64,000 bases of DNA from Candidatus Electryonea clarkiae (GCA_030765455.1 JAVCCM010000085.1:55742-119741); one strand, 5' to 3'. Shown: positions 43,595 to 54,325, numbered from the stretch's first letter. A program made the numbers and translations. Notes: generated from the letters alone by a model not told the origin.

Positions 43595-46500
43595 TCACTT
43601 CATTAAGACTACTTTTCTAACTGCATCCAATTTCCCTGGAGCATTTACCTTCACAAAGTAGATCCCGCTTGATAATCCTGATGCATCCCATGTGTGGCGG
43701 TAACTGCCTGGATTTAATTTGTGGAAATCATATTCTTTTACTACTTGTCCCATGATATTGTAGATGGTTAGTTCGACATCACTTTGAGATGGTATTTGAA
43801 ATGGTATGATTACTACTGGGTTGAAGGGATTTGGATAAGGCTGCCCCAATGAGAATTCCAGAGGTAGTTCTGTACTTGCTTCAATCACTTCAGTTGGATA
43901 ATCGTAATCTATACCGTACGGACCGCCCCACAAACCGATATCGTTTACTGTCCCGTCTTGATCATCAAATGCCAGGTCAGGACGCCCGGCGTCTATCATT
44001 GGTGAAGTATCCCACAGGTAATAATCTATCGTATCGGCAAACAATGGATTGACGAATAAATTGGTAGAATCCGGTTCGAACCCGGCACCAATAGTATCGT
44101 TATCGAAGAAATCATTATACTTTGCAATCATATCCCGGTATGCACCTGCCCAAAGCTCAAAACACTTAGTGTTGTCAACGAAAATATTGTTCAACAGAGA
44201 TAATTTGACACTGTCGGAATGATGATTACTTAAAAAGAATGCAGAACCAAAATTCTGAAAAACATTATTCCGGACAAATACACTGTCAGTGTCGAAGATT
44301 CTCAACGCGTGAGAATTTTCAAATCCAACACCATAAAACAGATTATTTGTGACCAATCCTGTCGATCCGGGTGAAAATGTAATTCCATAGTACAACCCCA
44401 AAAACCTGTTCCTCTGAATCAATGCCGTACTATTATCACCGGTTCGTAGCCAGGAAATATTTTGGAACAAGCAGTCCTGGATAGTTAGATTGGAGTTTTC
44501 AATTGTGTATAACGAATTTGGAAAAGTTGTGTCCAGGGCGGTAAATGAAGAATTCGTAATGTAAATATCAGAATTGCGTCCAAATACATGAGATCGAGCT
44601 CCAAACTCATCACGAGTAATCAGATTAAAACTACAACTGTCGACAAATATCCGGTTATTTGCATTACCATGGATTCCAGTTGTATTATCGACAAATGAAG
44701 AATTGTGTATGGTTAGATCAGCTCCATTTTCAGCATATATACCCAACAATGAGTTTTGCAGGCTTATATATGAAAACCGTGTCGTATCAGTTTCCTGGAA
44801 AAGTATGATTCCTATCCAACCTTCAATTTCACTTTCCTCTTCGAGCATACTGAATACTATTGTATCTTCAACGGAACCCTCCGCGGTCAATGTACCATTA
44901 CAGATAAAGTTCAAACGAAGATCAAGTTCGAAATACTTGAAGTAAATCTCACATCCCGGTTCAATGACAAGGCTGTCCCCGGTGGAAACAGCTATATCAT
45001 CAATAGCGACATATGGAGAATTATCCCGGGATAATGTACCCGATAACGCGCCACGCAGCATGGTGTACTGTACTACCTCACAGAACACGTCAAGCGTATC
45101 CATTTGTCCAACACCGTCTTCTGCAATCACTCGGAAATCAAAATCATCTATCTCATTTGGAACTGTGCCTGACAAAGTAAGGCTGTCTGAGATCCAGGTG
45201 AGGTTTTCGTCCTCAATTTCTAACCATTCAGGGAGATTTTCACAAGTGAATGTAAGAGGACCATCATCATCATAAACAGTTGCCGTATAGCTGAATTCTG
45301 TCCCGGATTGTGCAAATACAGAGGTTGGTGAACTGAATGATGGTGGGTTATCCCTGTCCTGGTCAAAATAAAAAGCGCCCATATCCGCGCGGGTGTTGTC
45401 CGGATCAAGCGGACTTTCCGGATTGCCCGCGTCAATACAGGGGGAGTTGGCATGTAGCTGAAAATCTTCAGGATCATCAAGCAGATAATGCCTGTCCCCC
45501 CATTGCCCGCCCCTGAAATATGGATCTGCGAAGATATTGGTTGAATCGACTGCTACACCTTGTTCCCTCCAAACCAGCTCATTGATATTGTGAAAGAGGT
45601 TGTTCTTGAAATTTGGAAACGTATCTGGCAGCACATCGACGACAAGCCAGATGGCATGGCTGTTTACACTGTCGCCTACCAGGATATTGTTTTCGAGAAT
45701 GAGTGTTGAATAATTAGCGAATATCCCATTATTTTTAAATACTATTGTGTTTCCCTCAACCCTGGAATTTGGATCAAATCCTGATATTTCAACTGCAAAT
45801 AATTCGTAACCTGAAATAACAAGATTATTACAGAGATTAAAATGTGTGCGTGTAAGGTCAATAATACTCCAGTCAAAAAGTTCACCTCTTTTAGGATAAT
45901 GGATAAATTGATTGTGACGGATGTCAGCTGTGCTTTGCATAGCATCACCGTCAATTTCTAATTCACCATAAGGTCCATTGTATTCAATTATAACATTTGA
46001 TTCATATGCATTCATCGATCCCCTTAGCGATGGGATCGGTCGATTGTGATGTATATGCGCGTCAGCCCACCAAACGTTGACACCACAGACTTGGTTGTTA
46101 TAAACCTCTCCCACGATATGACTATTTCGTCCGCCACCTTGTAACCTGACAGAAAGTATGACGTTGTTGCAGATAGGTCCGATTTCACCAGCTTTGCCAA
46201 TCCATATTCGACTGTTTAAACAGGTATTGTCCTGGAATAAAAAATCCCCAGAACTAGAATAGACAAATTTGTTATAATCTTCGCTTAGTGTGTCATCGTT
46301 GACCGCGATAAATGCACAAAACTGTGTAGTATCCGAAACTGGAGCACTGGAACGAACAAACTGTTCAACAGCGCTGATTTTTGAATGACGAAGAATAGTG
46401 TTTCCAAAATAACTGACAACAGCTTCCACTGCTGAATCAATCACGCAGTATTCCAATCTTATCAGTGTATTCTCATATTCAGACGGTGAAACAAAACCCT

Positions 46501-46900
46501 GGAATGCTGAATCAGGTGCTGTGAAATAGATCGAGTCTCCTTCCTCACCTACTGCTTCTAAAGTTCCATGAACATAAAATGGGAATCGATGTTCAATCTG
46601 ATTCAGAAACACGACTGTTACTCCGGGCTCTATTAGAAGGGTGGAATCTTCTGGAATTATAAGAGTATCCACTACCAGGTACGGACTTCCCTCAACGTCC
46701 CATACGCCATATACGTCGCCCTCAACCTCGGTCTGAGCTACCGCATTCCATGTGGATAAAAGAAAGAAGAAAAGAAGCAGGGAAGAAAAAAGACTTGATA
46801 ATCTAAAACGGATAGAGTTGTGACAGGTAAGCGTCATTCCTGAACATTCAGGATTGTCACCATTATAGCCTGCAAAGAAATAATCAGAATCGTTCAGCAT
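43595..46900 (-). CDS. Secreted parallel beta-helix protein with sorting domain
   Basis: A 1101-residue protein. ATG 46900 has GGAGGG 9 bases upstream, although the signal peptide core (LFSSLLLFFFLLSTWNAVA) begins only near residue 36; a second ATG at residue 22 is an alternative start. Two right-handed parallel beta-helix regions (starting DTLIIPEDSTLLIEPGVTVV and DSLVIEPGCEIYFKYF) flank a putative Ig/cadherin-like domain (SGTEFSYTATVYDDDGPLTF). Each helix ends with the SPCIDAGNP / SPMIDAGRPD cap. The sorting domain has YPNPFNPVVI, IMGQVV, LSSGIYFVKVN and VVLMK. No lyase catalytic residues are identified. It lies in a tandem of four exported proteins. Confidence 0.78.
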   Translation of the reverse strand: MLNDSDYFFAGYNGDNPECSGMTLTCHNSIRFRLSSLFSSLLLFFFLLSTWNAVAQTEVEGDVYGVWDVEGSPYLVVDTLIIPEDSTLLIEPGVTVVFLNQIEHRFPFYVHGTLEAVGEEGDSIYFTAPDSAFQGFVSPSEYENTLIRLEYCVIDSAVEAVVSYFGNTILRHSKISAVEQFVRSSAPVSDTTQFCAFIAVNDDTLSEDYNKFVYSSSGDFLFQDNTCLNSRIWIGKAGEIGPICNNVILSVRLQGGGRNSHIVGEVYNNQVCGVNVWWADAHIHHNRPIPSLRGSMNAYESNVIIEYNGPYGELEIDGDAMQSTADIRHNQFIHYPKRGELFDWSIIDLTRTHFNLCNNLVISGYELFAVEISGFDPNSRVEGNTIVFKNNGIFANYSTLILENNILVGDSVNSHAIWLVVDVLPDTFPNFKNNLFHNINELVWREQGVAVDSTNIFADPYFRGGQWGDRHYLLDDPEDFQLHANSPCIDAGNPESPLDPDNTRADMGAFYFDQDRDNPPSFSSPTSVFAQSGTEFSYTATVYDDDGPLTFTCENLPEWLEIEDENLTWISDSLTLSGTVPNEIDDFDFRVIAEDGVGQMDTLDVFCEVVQYTMLRGALSGTLSRDNSPYVAIDDIAVSTGDSLVIEPGCEIYFKYFELDLRLNFICNGTLTAEGSVEDTIVFSMLEEESEIEGWIGIILFQETDTTRFSYISLQNSLLGIYAENGADLTIHNSSFVDNTTGIHGNANNRIFVDSCSFNLITRDEFGARSHVFGRNSDIYITNSSFTALDTTFPNSLYTIENSNLTIQDCLFQNISWLRTGDNSTALIQRNRFLGLYYGITFSPGSTGLVTNNLFYGVGFENSHALRIFDTDSVFVRNNVFQNFGSAFFLSNHHSDSVKLSLLNNIFVDNTKCFELWAGAYRDMIAKYNDFFDNDTIGAGFEPDSTNLFVNPLFADTIDYYLWDTSPMIDAGRPDLAFDDQDGTVNDIGLWGGPYGIDYDYPTEVIEASTELPLEFSLGQPYPNPFNPVVIIPFQIPSQSDVELTIYNIMGQVVKEYDFHKLNPGSYRHTWDASGLSSGIYFVKVNAPGKLDAVRKVVLMK

Positions 46901-47141
46901 TGCACTACCCTCCAGTAAACCAATAAGCTGAAACTATCTATAAATACTAAATGTAATAGAACCTCAAACAGTTAAATTAAAACCAAATGAAAACAATTTG
47001 TTACAGATATCAATAATAGATGATAAACCATATATTAACAAAAATCAAGCCCTGGGAACAATAAATGTTATTTTTATCAATTAAAGCAATAAGATGTAAA
47101 GTACATTGCGCAAGTAAACAGGTATTTACTTACGTTCAAGG

Positions 47142-49172
47142 CTACCTTACCAACACTACCTTCCTCACATCATTCATCTTGCTCGGTACACTGGCGTGGA
47201 TGAAGTAGATGCCGCTGGATAAATCTGAAGCGTCAAAAGTGAATTGATGGTATCCGGCTGGACTATTTCCATTAATGATGGTGGCGACATTTTGGCCGTA
47301 AATGTTGAATATTGTGATATGCAGGTAAGATGTTCGTGGAAGCGCAATAACTGTAGTCAGTGATGTGTTGAAGGGGTTCGGATAGATCGCGGTAATTTCA
47401 AATCTTTCAGGTAAAGCGCCGATATGATCTCCAGGGACATTTTCTGAATTCCAGGTGATGTTTACAGCATTCGAATGTTCGGTCTCTCCATACCTGAAAA
47501 CTGCAGCTACGGTGTATGTATAAGTACCACCTTCTTCTAATTGATCTTGATATGCTGCCTCATCAATAGTATCCAGGGCTGTTTCATTACGGTAGATCAC
47601 ATATCCTCTGAAGGCAGGAATTCCAGTATTTTCGGCTGCGCGCCATGACATGCTAACAAGACCGGTTAAAGAATCAAGCTGCGCAGTCAGACCACGGGGT
47701 CTCATTGTGGGAACCCAATTAAAATCGAAACTCCGGGTTTGACTGGACCATGTTTGACCTCCCTGTTCATCTTCAGCAAGCACTTTCCACCAGTATGTTA
47801 CATTCTCATTGAAATCGTTGATCATGACACCGGTATCGGATACTATTGAAACGAAAGCGGTATCTCCCAACTCTGTGAACAAAGAATCATGTGCATAATA
47901 GAATGTGTAACTTATTTCACCATTTTCATGAGTGCCTGCGGCAGTACTCCAGGTAAACAGGCAGGGAATATCCTCAAAAGTGTGTCCATTCCAGGGTCTC
48001 ATTAATGAAAAAGGATACGGTCTATCATGAATTGTGTAATTTTCCCACCACAAGATAGCATCGTCAAATCGTAGTGAGGCTATCACATCAAGGTCTCCAT
48101 CAAAATCCATATCTTCGGATAGGACAAAGGAAGGTGAATTAACGTCATCAGCGAGGAGATGCTCCGTATAAACTGTTTCTTCATTAACATTCGTTTCATT
48201 TTCCCACCAGGTAATTTCACCATCCCAGGTCGATGCTACTAAAATATCGACATCGCCATCAAGGTCAAGGTCAGAACCATTTAAATCAAAGATTATTCGA
48301 ATATTCTCAGCTAATAAATGATAAGTAAATTCTTGGTTGACATCATTTTCCCACCATCCAAATTCAGCATCTGCACCCCAAACGTCATAACCTGCAGACA
48401 GTATATCTGGATAACCATCATTATTACAATCTGCAACAGATATAGTCTTTACTCCGAAGAAATTCCCGACGAAATGGGTTACAAACTCTTGATTACCAAG
48501 ATTTTCAAGCCATTGAATTGTATGTGGTTCTATGTCCCTTGATATCCTGCCGTGAATAATATCCTGATCGCCATCGTTATCAAGATCAACAGCATAGGCT
48601 ACTCTCCGGTGCACACTTTCGTTAATAATCTCATGTATTTCCGTAAAATTTGCGTCTCCATCGTTTTCGAACCAGTATAATCCCCGAGAAGTTGAAACAA
48701 TAAGATCGTAATCTCCATCATCATCCATATCGATCCCTTGTATATCAAGAACAGTCGCCCTGAGTTCATCGTTAATAACTTCCCTGGTAAAATTGCCGTC
48801 TCCATCGTTCTCATAAAATATTACGTAGTCACCCCAGGCAATCCCGATTACCGCATCAATATCGCCATCATCGTCAAAATCCTTTACATCCATAGTGTAA
48901 CAATAATTTAGATTGGTACTGTCATCAATCACATGCTGCTCAAATTGATGATTGCCGTCATTCTCGAACCAACTCATAACATAACCGTCATATCCAAATC
49001 CGATTATATCAAAATCGTCATCATTATCCAGGTCTTCGACACAGATTGGCCAGGCGCCTTCGAGATCAAAAGTTATCGCGTGTTCCTCAAAACGGATTTG
49101 GGAAAAGGTTGTAGAAGTGGTAAGGATTAAAATAATAAAGATTGCAAATGTGATTGAATCGTTTTCTTTCAT
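47142..49172 (-). CDS. FG-GAP-type seven-bladed propeller protein with FN3 domains and sorting domain
   Basis: A 676-residue protein. The signal peptide ends near TTFS. Seven blades can be counted, each with a D-x-D-x-D-G-D loop (e.g. MDDDGDYDLI, LDNDGDQDII) and a WWEND strand. Two FN3-like domains follow (PYPFSLMRPWNGHTFED; PTMRPRGLTAQLDSLTG), then the sorting domain (YPNPFNTSLTTVIALPRTS ... LSSGIYFIHASV ... KVVLVR). The fold resembles integrin-alpha propellers; binding partner unknown. The ribosome site is weak. Confidence 0.82.
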   Translation of the reverse strand: MKENDSITFAIFIILILTTSTTFSQIRFEEHAITFDLEGAWPICVEDLDNDDDFDIIGFGYDGYVMSWFENDGNHQFEQHVIDDSTNLNYCYTMDVKDFDDDGDIDAVIGIAWGDYVIFYENDGDGNFTREVINDELRATVLDIQGIDMDDDGDYDLIVSTSRGLYWFENDGDANFTEIHEIINESVHRRVAYAVDLDNDGDQDIIHGRISRDIEPHTIQWLENLGNQEFVTHFVGNFFGVKTISVADCNNDGYPDILSAGYDVWGADAEFGWWENDVNQEFTYHLLAENIRIIFDLNGSDLDLDGDVDILVASTWDGEITWWENETNVNEETVYTEHLLADDVNSPSFVLSEDMDFDGDLDVIASLRFDDAILWWENYTIHDRPYPFSLMRPWNGHTFEDIPCLFTWSTAAGTHENGEISYTFYYAHDSLFTELGDTAFVSIVSDTGVMINDFNENVTYWWKVLAEDEQGGQTWSSQTRSFDFNWVPTMRPRGLTAQLDSLTGLVSMSWRAAENTGIPAFRGYVIYRNETALDTIDEAAYQDQLEEGGTYTYTVAAVFRYGETEHSNAVNITWNSENVPGDHIGALPERFEITAIYPNPFNTSLTTVIALPRTSYLHITIFNIYGQNVATIINGNSPAGYHQFTFDASDLSSGIYFIHASVPSKMNDVRKVVLVR

Positions 49173-49339
49173 GATGCATCACTCAATAATCATTGATTAA
49201 AATACAACCATTATGTGGGCAAACATTGTTAATATGGAATATACGATAGGATCAGCTTAATTGCCAGAGATAATTACAGATTTCTAAATCATTATCCAAC
49301 TCGTTCTGTTTAATCAGTCAATGATTTCTCCTTGTAAAC

Positions 49340-51970
49340 TCACTTGACTAAAACAATTTTCCTAACCTCATTCAATTTTTCAGGCACATTTACATTAACA
49401 AAGTAGATCCCGCTTGATAATCCTGATGCATCAAAGGTGAATTGTTTGTATCCCGGTGAGTATTGTCCTGATGCGATAATTGCGACTTCTTGGCTGTAAA
49501 TGTTGAATATTGTGATACTCAAGTCAGATGTTCGTGGAAGCGCAATAACTGTAGTTAGTGATGCGTTGAAGGGATTCGGGTAAGTCGTTACGATTTTAAA
49601 AGATTCTGGAATTTCATTCAATAAATTGTCGGTTATTCCGGTAAACGGTTCTATTTCGAAAGTGAATCTTTGGTCACATTGGACAATATTTCCGCCTGAA
49701 ATTGCTTCGACCCACCACTCGACTTCAAGGGATTCATCCGATCCTTCAATTCCGAGTTCATTCGGGATATTCACGATCTGAGAAGTAGTATCCAAACGAG
49801 AAAAATTAATGCTTTCAGGAGTACCATCCCCAATAGCTGCACTTATAAACAGGTCATAGGTCAAGGTATCGAACTGGTCAGGGTCGATTGATTCTTCCCA
49901 TTGGAAAAGGATATCGTTGTTGCCATCAAGGGATATTACAGTATCTTCAGCAGGTTCGAGCAGCGAAAAGCCCGAAGGCAAATCGGGGTCGTCAACTCTG
50001 AAACTCCATATTTGATTAGCCCAAGTGGACATATTCAATCCATCACGTGCCTGGACAGTCCACCAGTAAACGATCTGGTTGGGAGCTTCGAAATTGTAAA
50101 ATGTATTTTCAAGCCCCCATGCCACAGGATCATCAAGGTAATCGGGGTCGGCAGATATATATATATCATATACCACTTCGTCATGTGGATCAGGATCAGT
50201 TGCTATTTCCCATACCAGCATGATGTCAGTATCGATATAACGGTCGCCGCTGTCAGGAGAAGCAAGGTTAAAAGAATCCGGAGGTTCATAACCTACAAGA
50301 TATTGGACAGGAATCTCAAGAAAATTATTTTCAGGATCGTTTGAGAAAATGCTTATTGTGGCTTGGTAAATACCTTCAGTAAGTTCTTCGGCATCTCCGG
50401 TAATACTCAGCTCGAACTCTTCATCCGGTGCAACGTTTCCGCTTACTTCATTCAAAGACAACCATATTATCTCATTATCGATGTACCTTACAGCAGTACG
50501 CCAGATAAGATCGACACCGCCATTATTGCCAATTGTACGGGTTAAAATAGATGTCTCACCTTCGGGGCTGTGCAGAAAAAGTGAATCGGCATCAATTTCC
50601 ATAACAGCAGGATAATTCAGCTCAAAATCGAAAGTAATACCACCTTCTTCTACCTCAACACCTTCTTCACGGTAGTCAGCATATCCTTCGGCTTCGACGA
50701 TGACTGTATAAGTCATTCCATACATATCTTCGATAAAATAATCTCCATTCTGATCAGAGATATCATTATGAATTCCGAACCTGACAACTGCTCCTTCTAT
50801 TGATGCACCGGTTTCAGCATCTGTGATTGTACCATCTACACTACAATTTCCAATCGGATTCAAGTTGTTTTCAAGCCATGTGATTTCATCCAGGGCGGAA
50901 CTGGCGCTGAGAATATCAATATCACCATCTTCATCGATATCAACCGGTATGACACAAATTGCAGCTCCGTATTCGTCAATTATATTATGGTGATCCCAAT
51001 CTTCATCTCCATCATTTTCCCACCATGCAACGGTTGAGCCGGCGCCACCCACTATGTCGATATCACCGTCCAGATCAAAATCCGCAGTTCTTACAAACCT
51101 GCATACGACAAAATCATTGGTGACTATATGTTCATTAAAGTCCTGATCCCCATCATTTTCCCACCATTTAATATTATCCCCGCTGTGAGCGGCTCCAATA
51201 ACATCCATATCGCCATCGCTGTCAATATCCGCTGCGTAAACGTTGATTGCGCCGTTAAACTCAGGTGCGATATTATGTTCGGCAAAATCTGGTTCATTGG
51301 CACCATCATTCTCCCACCAGGTGACATCGCCCGCTCCCAATGCTCCTCCGATGATATCAAGGTCGTCATCACCATCAATATCCTCTGCATATACAGTCCA
51401 TGATCCACCAAATTCATTTGTTATTGTATTCTCAATGAAGGTGCCATTTCCAATATTCTCCCAATAGACGATGCTGTGACCATTATATAATGCGCCAATT
51501 ACATCTATGTCACCATCACTGTTGATATCTACCGCATAAACACACCGGGCTGCCCTGCCTTCATCAGCAATTTCATGCTCTTCAAAATCCTGATCCCCAT
51601 TATTTTCCCACCAGGAGATCGAATTTCCAGCATTTCCGGCTGCCAAAGCGTCAATATCTTCGTCATTATCAATATCTATGGCGAATACTGAATAAGGCTG
51701 ACGGTAATTACCGTCAATCACATGTTGAGTGAATTCAGGATCGTCATCACCATCATTTTCAAACCAGTAAATTCCATTATTTCGATTACCGGCAGCAACA
51801 ATGTCAATGTCGTCATCATTGTCCATATCAATAACATTAACTGATATTGCGCCGCCTAAAACGTCGGTGATTGTATGGCTCGTGAAATCTATCTGAGCAT
51901 GAATAGGGAGAGGCATTAGAATAATTACAGCAAGGATTATAGAAGTCGTGCCGGCAACAAATTTCATCAT
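49340..51970 (-). CDS. FG-GAP-type seven-bladed propeller protein with beta domains and sorting domain
   Basis: An 876-residue protein. The signal peptide ends near PIHA; AAGGAA directly precedes the double ATG. Seven propeller blades (loops such as IDSDGDMDVI, IDNDEDIDAL) are followed by a carboxypeptidase-regulatory-like domain (CSVDGTITDAETGASIEGAV), a BACON/ASH-like Ig domain (NNGGVDLIWRTAV ... GNVAPDEEFELSIT), two FN3-like domains and the sorting domain (YPNPFNASLTTVIALPRTS ... LSSGIYFVNVNV ... KIVLVK). It is a sister of 47142-49172 and 39956-43226. Likely surface exposed. Confidence 0.83.
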   Translation of the reverse strand: MMKFVAGTTSIILAVIILMPLPIHAQIDFTSHTITDVLGGAISVNVIDMDNDDDIDIVAAGNRNNGIYWFENDGDDDPEFTQHVIDGNYRQPYSVFAIDIDNDEDIDALAAGNAGNSISWWENNGDQDFEEHEIADEGRAARCVYAVDINSDGDIDVIGALYNGHSIVYWENIGNGTFIENTITNEFGGSWTVYAEDIDGDDDLDIIGGALGAGDVTWWENDGANEPDFAEHNIAPEFNGAINVYAADIDSDGDMDVIGAAHSGDNIKWWENDGDQDFNEHIVTNDFVVCRFVRTADFDLDGDIDIVGGAGSTVAWWENDGDEDWDHHNIIDEYGAAICVIPVDIDEDGDIDILSASSALDEITWLENNLNPIGNCSVDGTITDAETGASIEGAVVRFGIHNDISDQNGDYFIEDMYGMTYTVIVEAEGYADYREEGVEVEEGGITFDFELNYPAVMEIDADSLFLHSPEGETSILTRTIGNNGGVDLIWRTAVRYIDNEIIWLSLNEVSGNVAPDEEFELSITGDAEELTEGIYQATISIFSNDPENNFLEIPVQYLVGYEPPDSFNLASPDSGDRYIDTDIMLVWEIATDPDPHDEVVYDIYISADPDYLDDPVAWGLENTFYNFEAPNQIVYWWTVQARDGLNMSTWANQIWSFRVDDPDLPSGFSLLEPAEDTVISLDGNNDILFQWEESIDPDQFDTLTYDLFISAAIGDGTPESINFSRLDTTSQIVNIPNELGIEGSDESLEVEWWVEAISGGNIVQCDQRFTFEIEPFTGITDNLLNEIPESFKIVTTYPNPFNASLTTVIALPRTSDLSITIFNIYSQEVAIIASGQYSPGYKQFTFDASGLSSGIYFVNVNVPEKLNEVRKIVLVK

Positions 51971-52216
51971 TTCCTTTTTTACCTGGTATTGGGTTTGAGT
52001 ATCTGGGCGTAAATTATAAAATACTAACAGATTTGTATCAATGAAAGTGCTGTTCTCTTTAATGAATTCGAATCCTGATATCTTTTTAAAAATTGCTTGT
52101 GAGTTTGATTAATTGCAGCATTTACCCGAAAATTAATAATTAATTTATGTATATGACTTTTGGTTTGACAATATTTATATTATACACGGAGCCGACAAAA
52201 TTAATTGGAGCTAAAA

Positions 52217-54061
52217 ATGTTAAAAAGAAGAACGATAGTTTATTTTCTAATACTTTCGATTCTCATCCTGACGAATTCTGTCTATGGTGAAAAAAGAGAA
52301 TTAACGCAGGAACAGGGCGCCTTGATGAGAGCAGAGTACGAGGCGATGAAAGCAGCGCACCAGTCAAACGAGCTGGATGAAATCCTGCTGGAAGAGACCT
52401 TTGATGATGGCATCCCCGATGATTGGGGTAATGTTGACCACTCGGAAGCCGGATGGGTTTGGGTATTATTAGAGGAAAATGGCGTATTGCCTTATGGTGG
52501 AGATGTTGGATATCCGATTGAGGATTCTGCGCCATTAGTCTTTATCGATTCTGATGCGGCAGGTAATGAAGATGTCGAAACATCGATTGTAACACCTGAG
52601 ATTGATGTCAGGGATTATATGGAGGTCGTACTCGAATTCGATCATATTTTAAGAAATTACGATCCCAGCGGCAGTGAAGCGTGGGTGGAGATTTCAACAG
52701 ATGGCGGCGATAACTGGGATGAAGTTGAATACTGGGAATTGACTATCGGTGACGAAGATATGGAAAACGCGCGAATTCAAGATTATCCCTTAGAATTAGA
52801 ACTTGATGATTTTCTCGAAGATGCAGAAACTATGATAATCCGTTTTCGGTATGCTGCGGTGTTCCAATATTTCTGGGCAATCGATAACATTGTGATTACT
52901 GCCGAAGAAAGAATAATAATGCCGGGTCCCACCGAGCTTGAAGCAGAACATGTAGGTGATGGAGAAGTCAATCTGTCATGGACTGCCTACGAGGAAGAAA
53001 TGAATGATTTCGTCGAATACCTGATTTACCTTGATGATGTTCAGGTTGGATCTACTGAAGAAGTCACTTTCACACACAATCTTCCTACGCTTGGAACATG
53101 GAGATATACTGTAACAGCATTCTGGGATGAAGGCGAATCACATCCGACAAATTCTGCTGACGTTGTATGGGATGATGATGTAACAAGTATCGAAAGCGTT
53201 CAGACTGATGATGAATTGATCGGTTCGGTTGTTCATCTTACAGGTATAGTAACCCAACCAACAAATTCGACTAACATTGCTAATTTTGATATGTATATCC
53301 AGGATGTAAGCGGGTACGGTTTGCAGGTTTTCGACGTGGAACCGGTTGAGCCACAGAACAATTTGAATCGTGGTGATGAGCTGGTTGTTACCGGTACGGT
53401 TGCAGAATCGAATGGCATCACTATGATTGTTGATTTTGGTTACGCTATATTATCGGAAGGTAATGATATTCCCAACCCTGTTTATCGACGAACCGGTGTG
53501 ATGGCTGCCAATAATGAGATGGAAGGAAAATGGGCAGTAATCGAAGGGACTCTTGGCAGTGATCCAGGTGATGATGGAAGTTATGAATTATCTGTCGATG
53601 ATGGCTCTGGTCCGGTTCTTGTCAGCATTCTCGAGGGTGCAAACCTCGACTTAAGTCAATTTTCGCAGGATGATTTTATCAATGTCAATGGCGTAATAAG
53701 CATTGAAAACGATGAAGTCAGAATTGTCCCTTCACTCCAGGAAGATATTTCATCTGAAACAGGAGTTCGAGATTCTGAATCTTTGATACTTCCGTCAGAA
53801 TTCACAATATTGTCAGCTTATCCGAATCCATTTAATCCATCACTTAAGGTGATGATAAATATGCCGGAAGCCGACCTGATGAATGTTTCAGTTTATGATA
53901 TTTTGGGACGAGAAGTTGCGATCTTGGCACAAGGCTTATTCAGCTCAGGTCAGCATACATTTTTATTCGAGGCAAACGGTCTTGCGGGCGGTATATATTT
54001 CATTCGCCTGGTTTCTGATAAACATGGAATGCAGATGCAAAAAGTAGTGTTGACGAGGTAA
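52217..54061 (+). CDS. Secreted protein with jelly-roll and OB-fold-like domains and sorting domain
   Basis: A 614-residue protein from ATG 52217, with GGAG 6 bases upstream (a TTG four codons earlier is rejected). The signal peptide ends near VYG. Domains: a choice-of-anchor-J/jelly-roll-like domain (LLEETFDDGIPDDWGNVDHS ... DNIVITAEER), FN3-like (PTELEAEHVGDGEVNLSW), an OB-fold-like domain of about 170 residues (VVHLTGIVTQPTNSTN, FDMYIQDVSGYGLQVF) related to that in the 39956 protein, and the sorting domain (YPNPFNPSLKV ... LAGGIYFIRL ... KVVLTR). A terminator follows at 54103. Function unknown. Confidence 0.8.
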   Translation: MLKRRTIVYFLILSILILTNSVYGEKRELTQEQGALMRAEYEAMKAAHQSNELDEILLEETFDDGIPDDWGNVDHSEAGWVWVLLEENGVLPYGGDVGYPIEDSAPLVFIDSDAAGNEDVETSIVTPEIDVRDYMEVVLEFDHILRNYDPSGSEAWVEISTDGGDNWDEVEYWELTIGDEDMENARIQDYPLELELDDFLEDAETMIIRFRYAAVFQYFWAIDNIVITAEERIIMPGPTELEAEHVGDGEVNLSWTAYEEEMNDFVEYLIYLDDVQVGSTEEVTFTHNLPTLGTWRYTVTAFWDEGESHPTNSADVVWDDDVTSIESVQTDDELIGSVVHLTGIVTQPTNSTNIANFDMYIQDVSGYGLQVFDVEPVEPQNNLNRGDELVVTGTVAESNGITMIVDFGYAILSEGNDIPNPVYRRTGVMAANNEMEGKWAVIEGTLGSDPGDDGSYELSVDDGSGPVLVSILEGANLDLSQFSQDDFINVNGVISIENDEVRIVPSLQEDISSETGVRDSESLILPSEFTILSAYPNPFNPSLKVMINMPEADLMNVSVYDILGREVAILAQGLFSSGQHTFLFEANGLAGGIYFIRLVSDKHGMQMQKVVLTR

Positions 54062-54102
54062 TTGAACCTGGGAATATAACTTTGTAGTATTTGACTAATT
54101 GC

Positions 54103-54129
54103 CCGGCAGACCATTTGCCGGTTTTTTTA
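54103..54129 (+). terminator. Rho-independent terminator
   Basis: CCGGCA (54103-54108), a 7-base loop and TGCCGG (54116-54121), followed by TTTTTTTA. It lies 42 bases after the stop codon of the sorting-domain gene. Confidence 0.85.
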
Positions 54130-54325
54130 TTTTGAAATAAGAATCCGAGATGGTGTCAGAGAATAATTCGTGGTATAATAAGGTGAAAATATGATAGACT
54201 CTTATTATATTAATTTTTCAAAGATGCATTATCATTTATAGCAAGTAACACTGCCGGTTATTCCGTTTCGATGATAGGAATTTGCCGATAAAATATTCAC
54301 CAAGGTTAATCCGTATGGAGATATA

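Noticed and set aside
52165..52186. Promoter before the 52217 gene (TTGACA near TATTAT)
   Set aside because: The boxes are only about 8 bases apart, too close for a sigma70 promoter.
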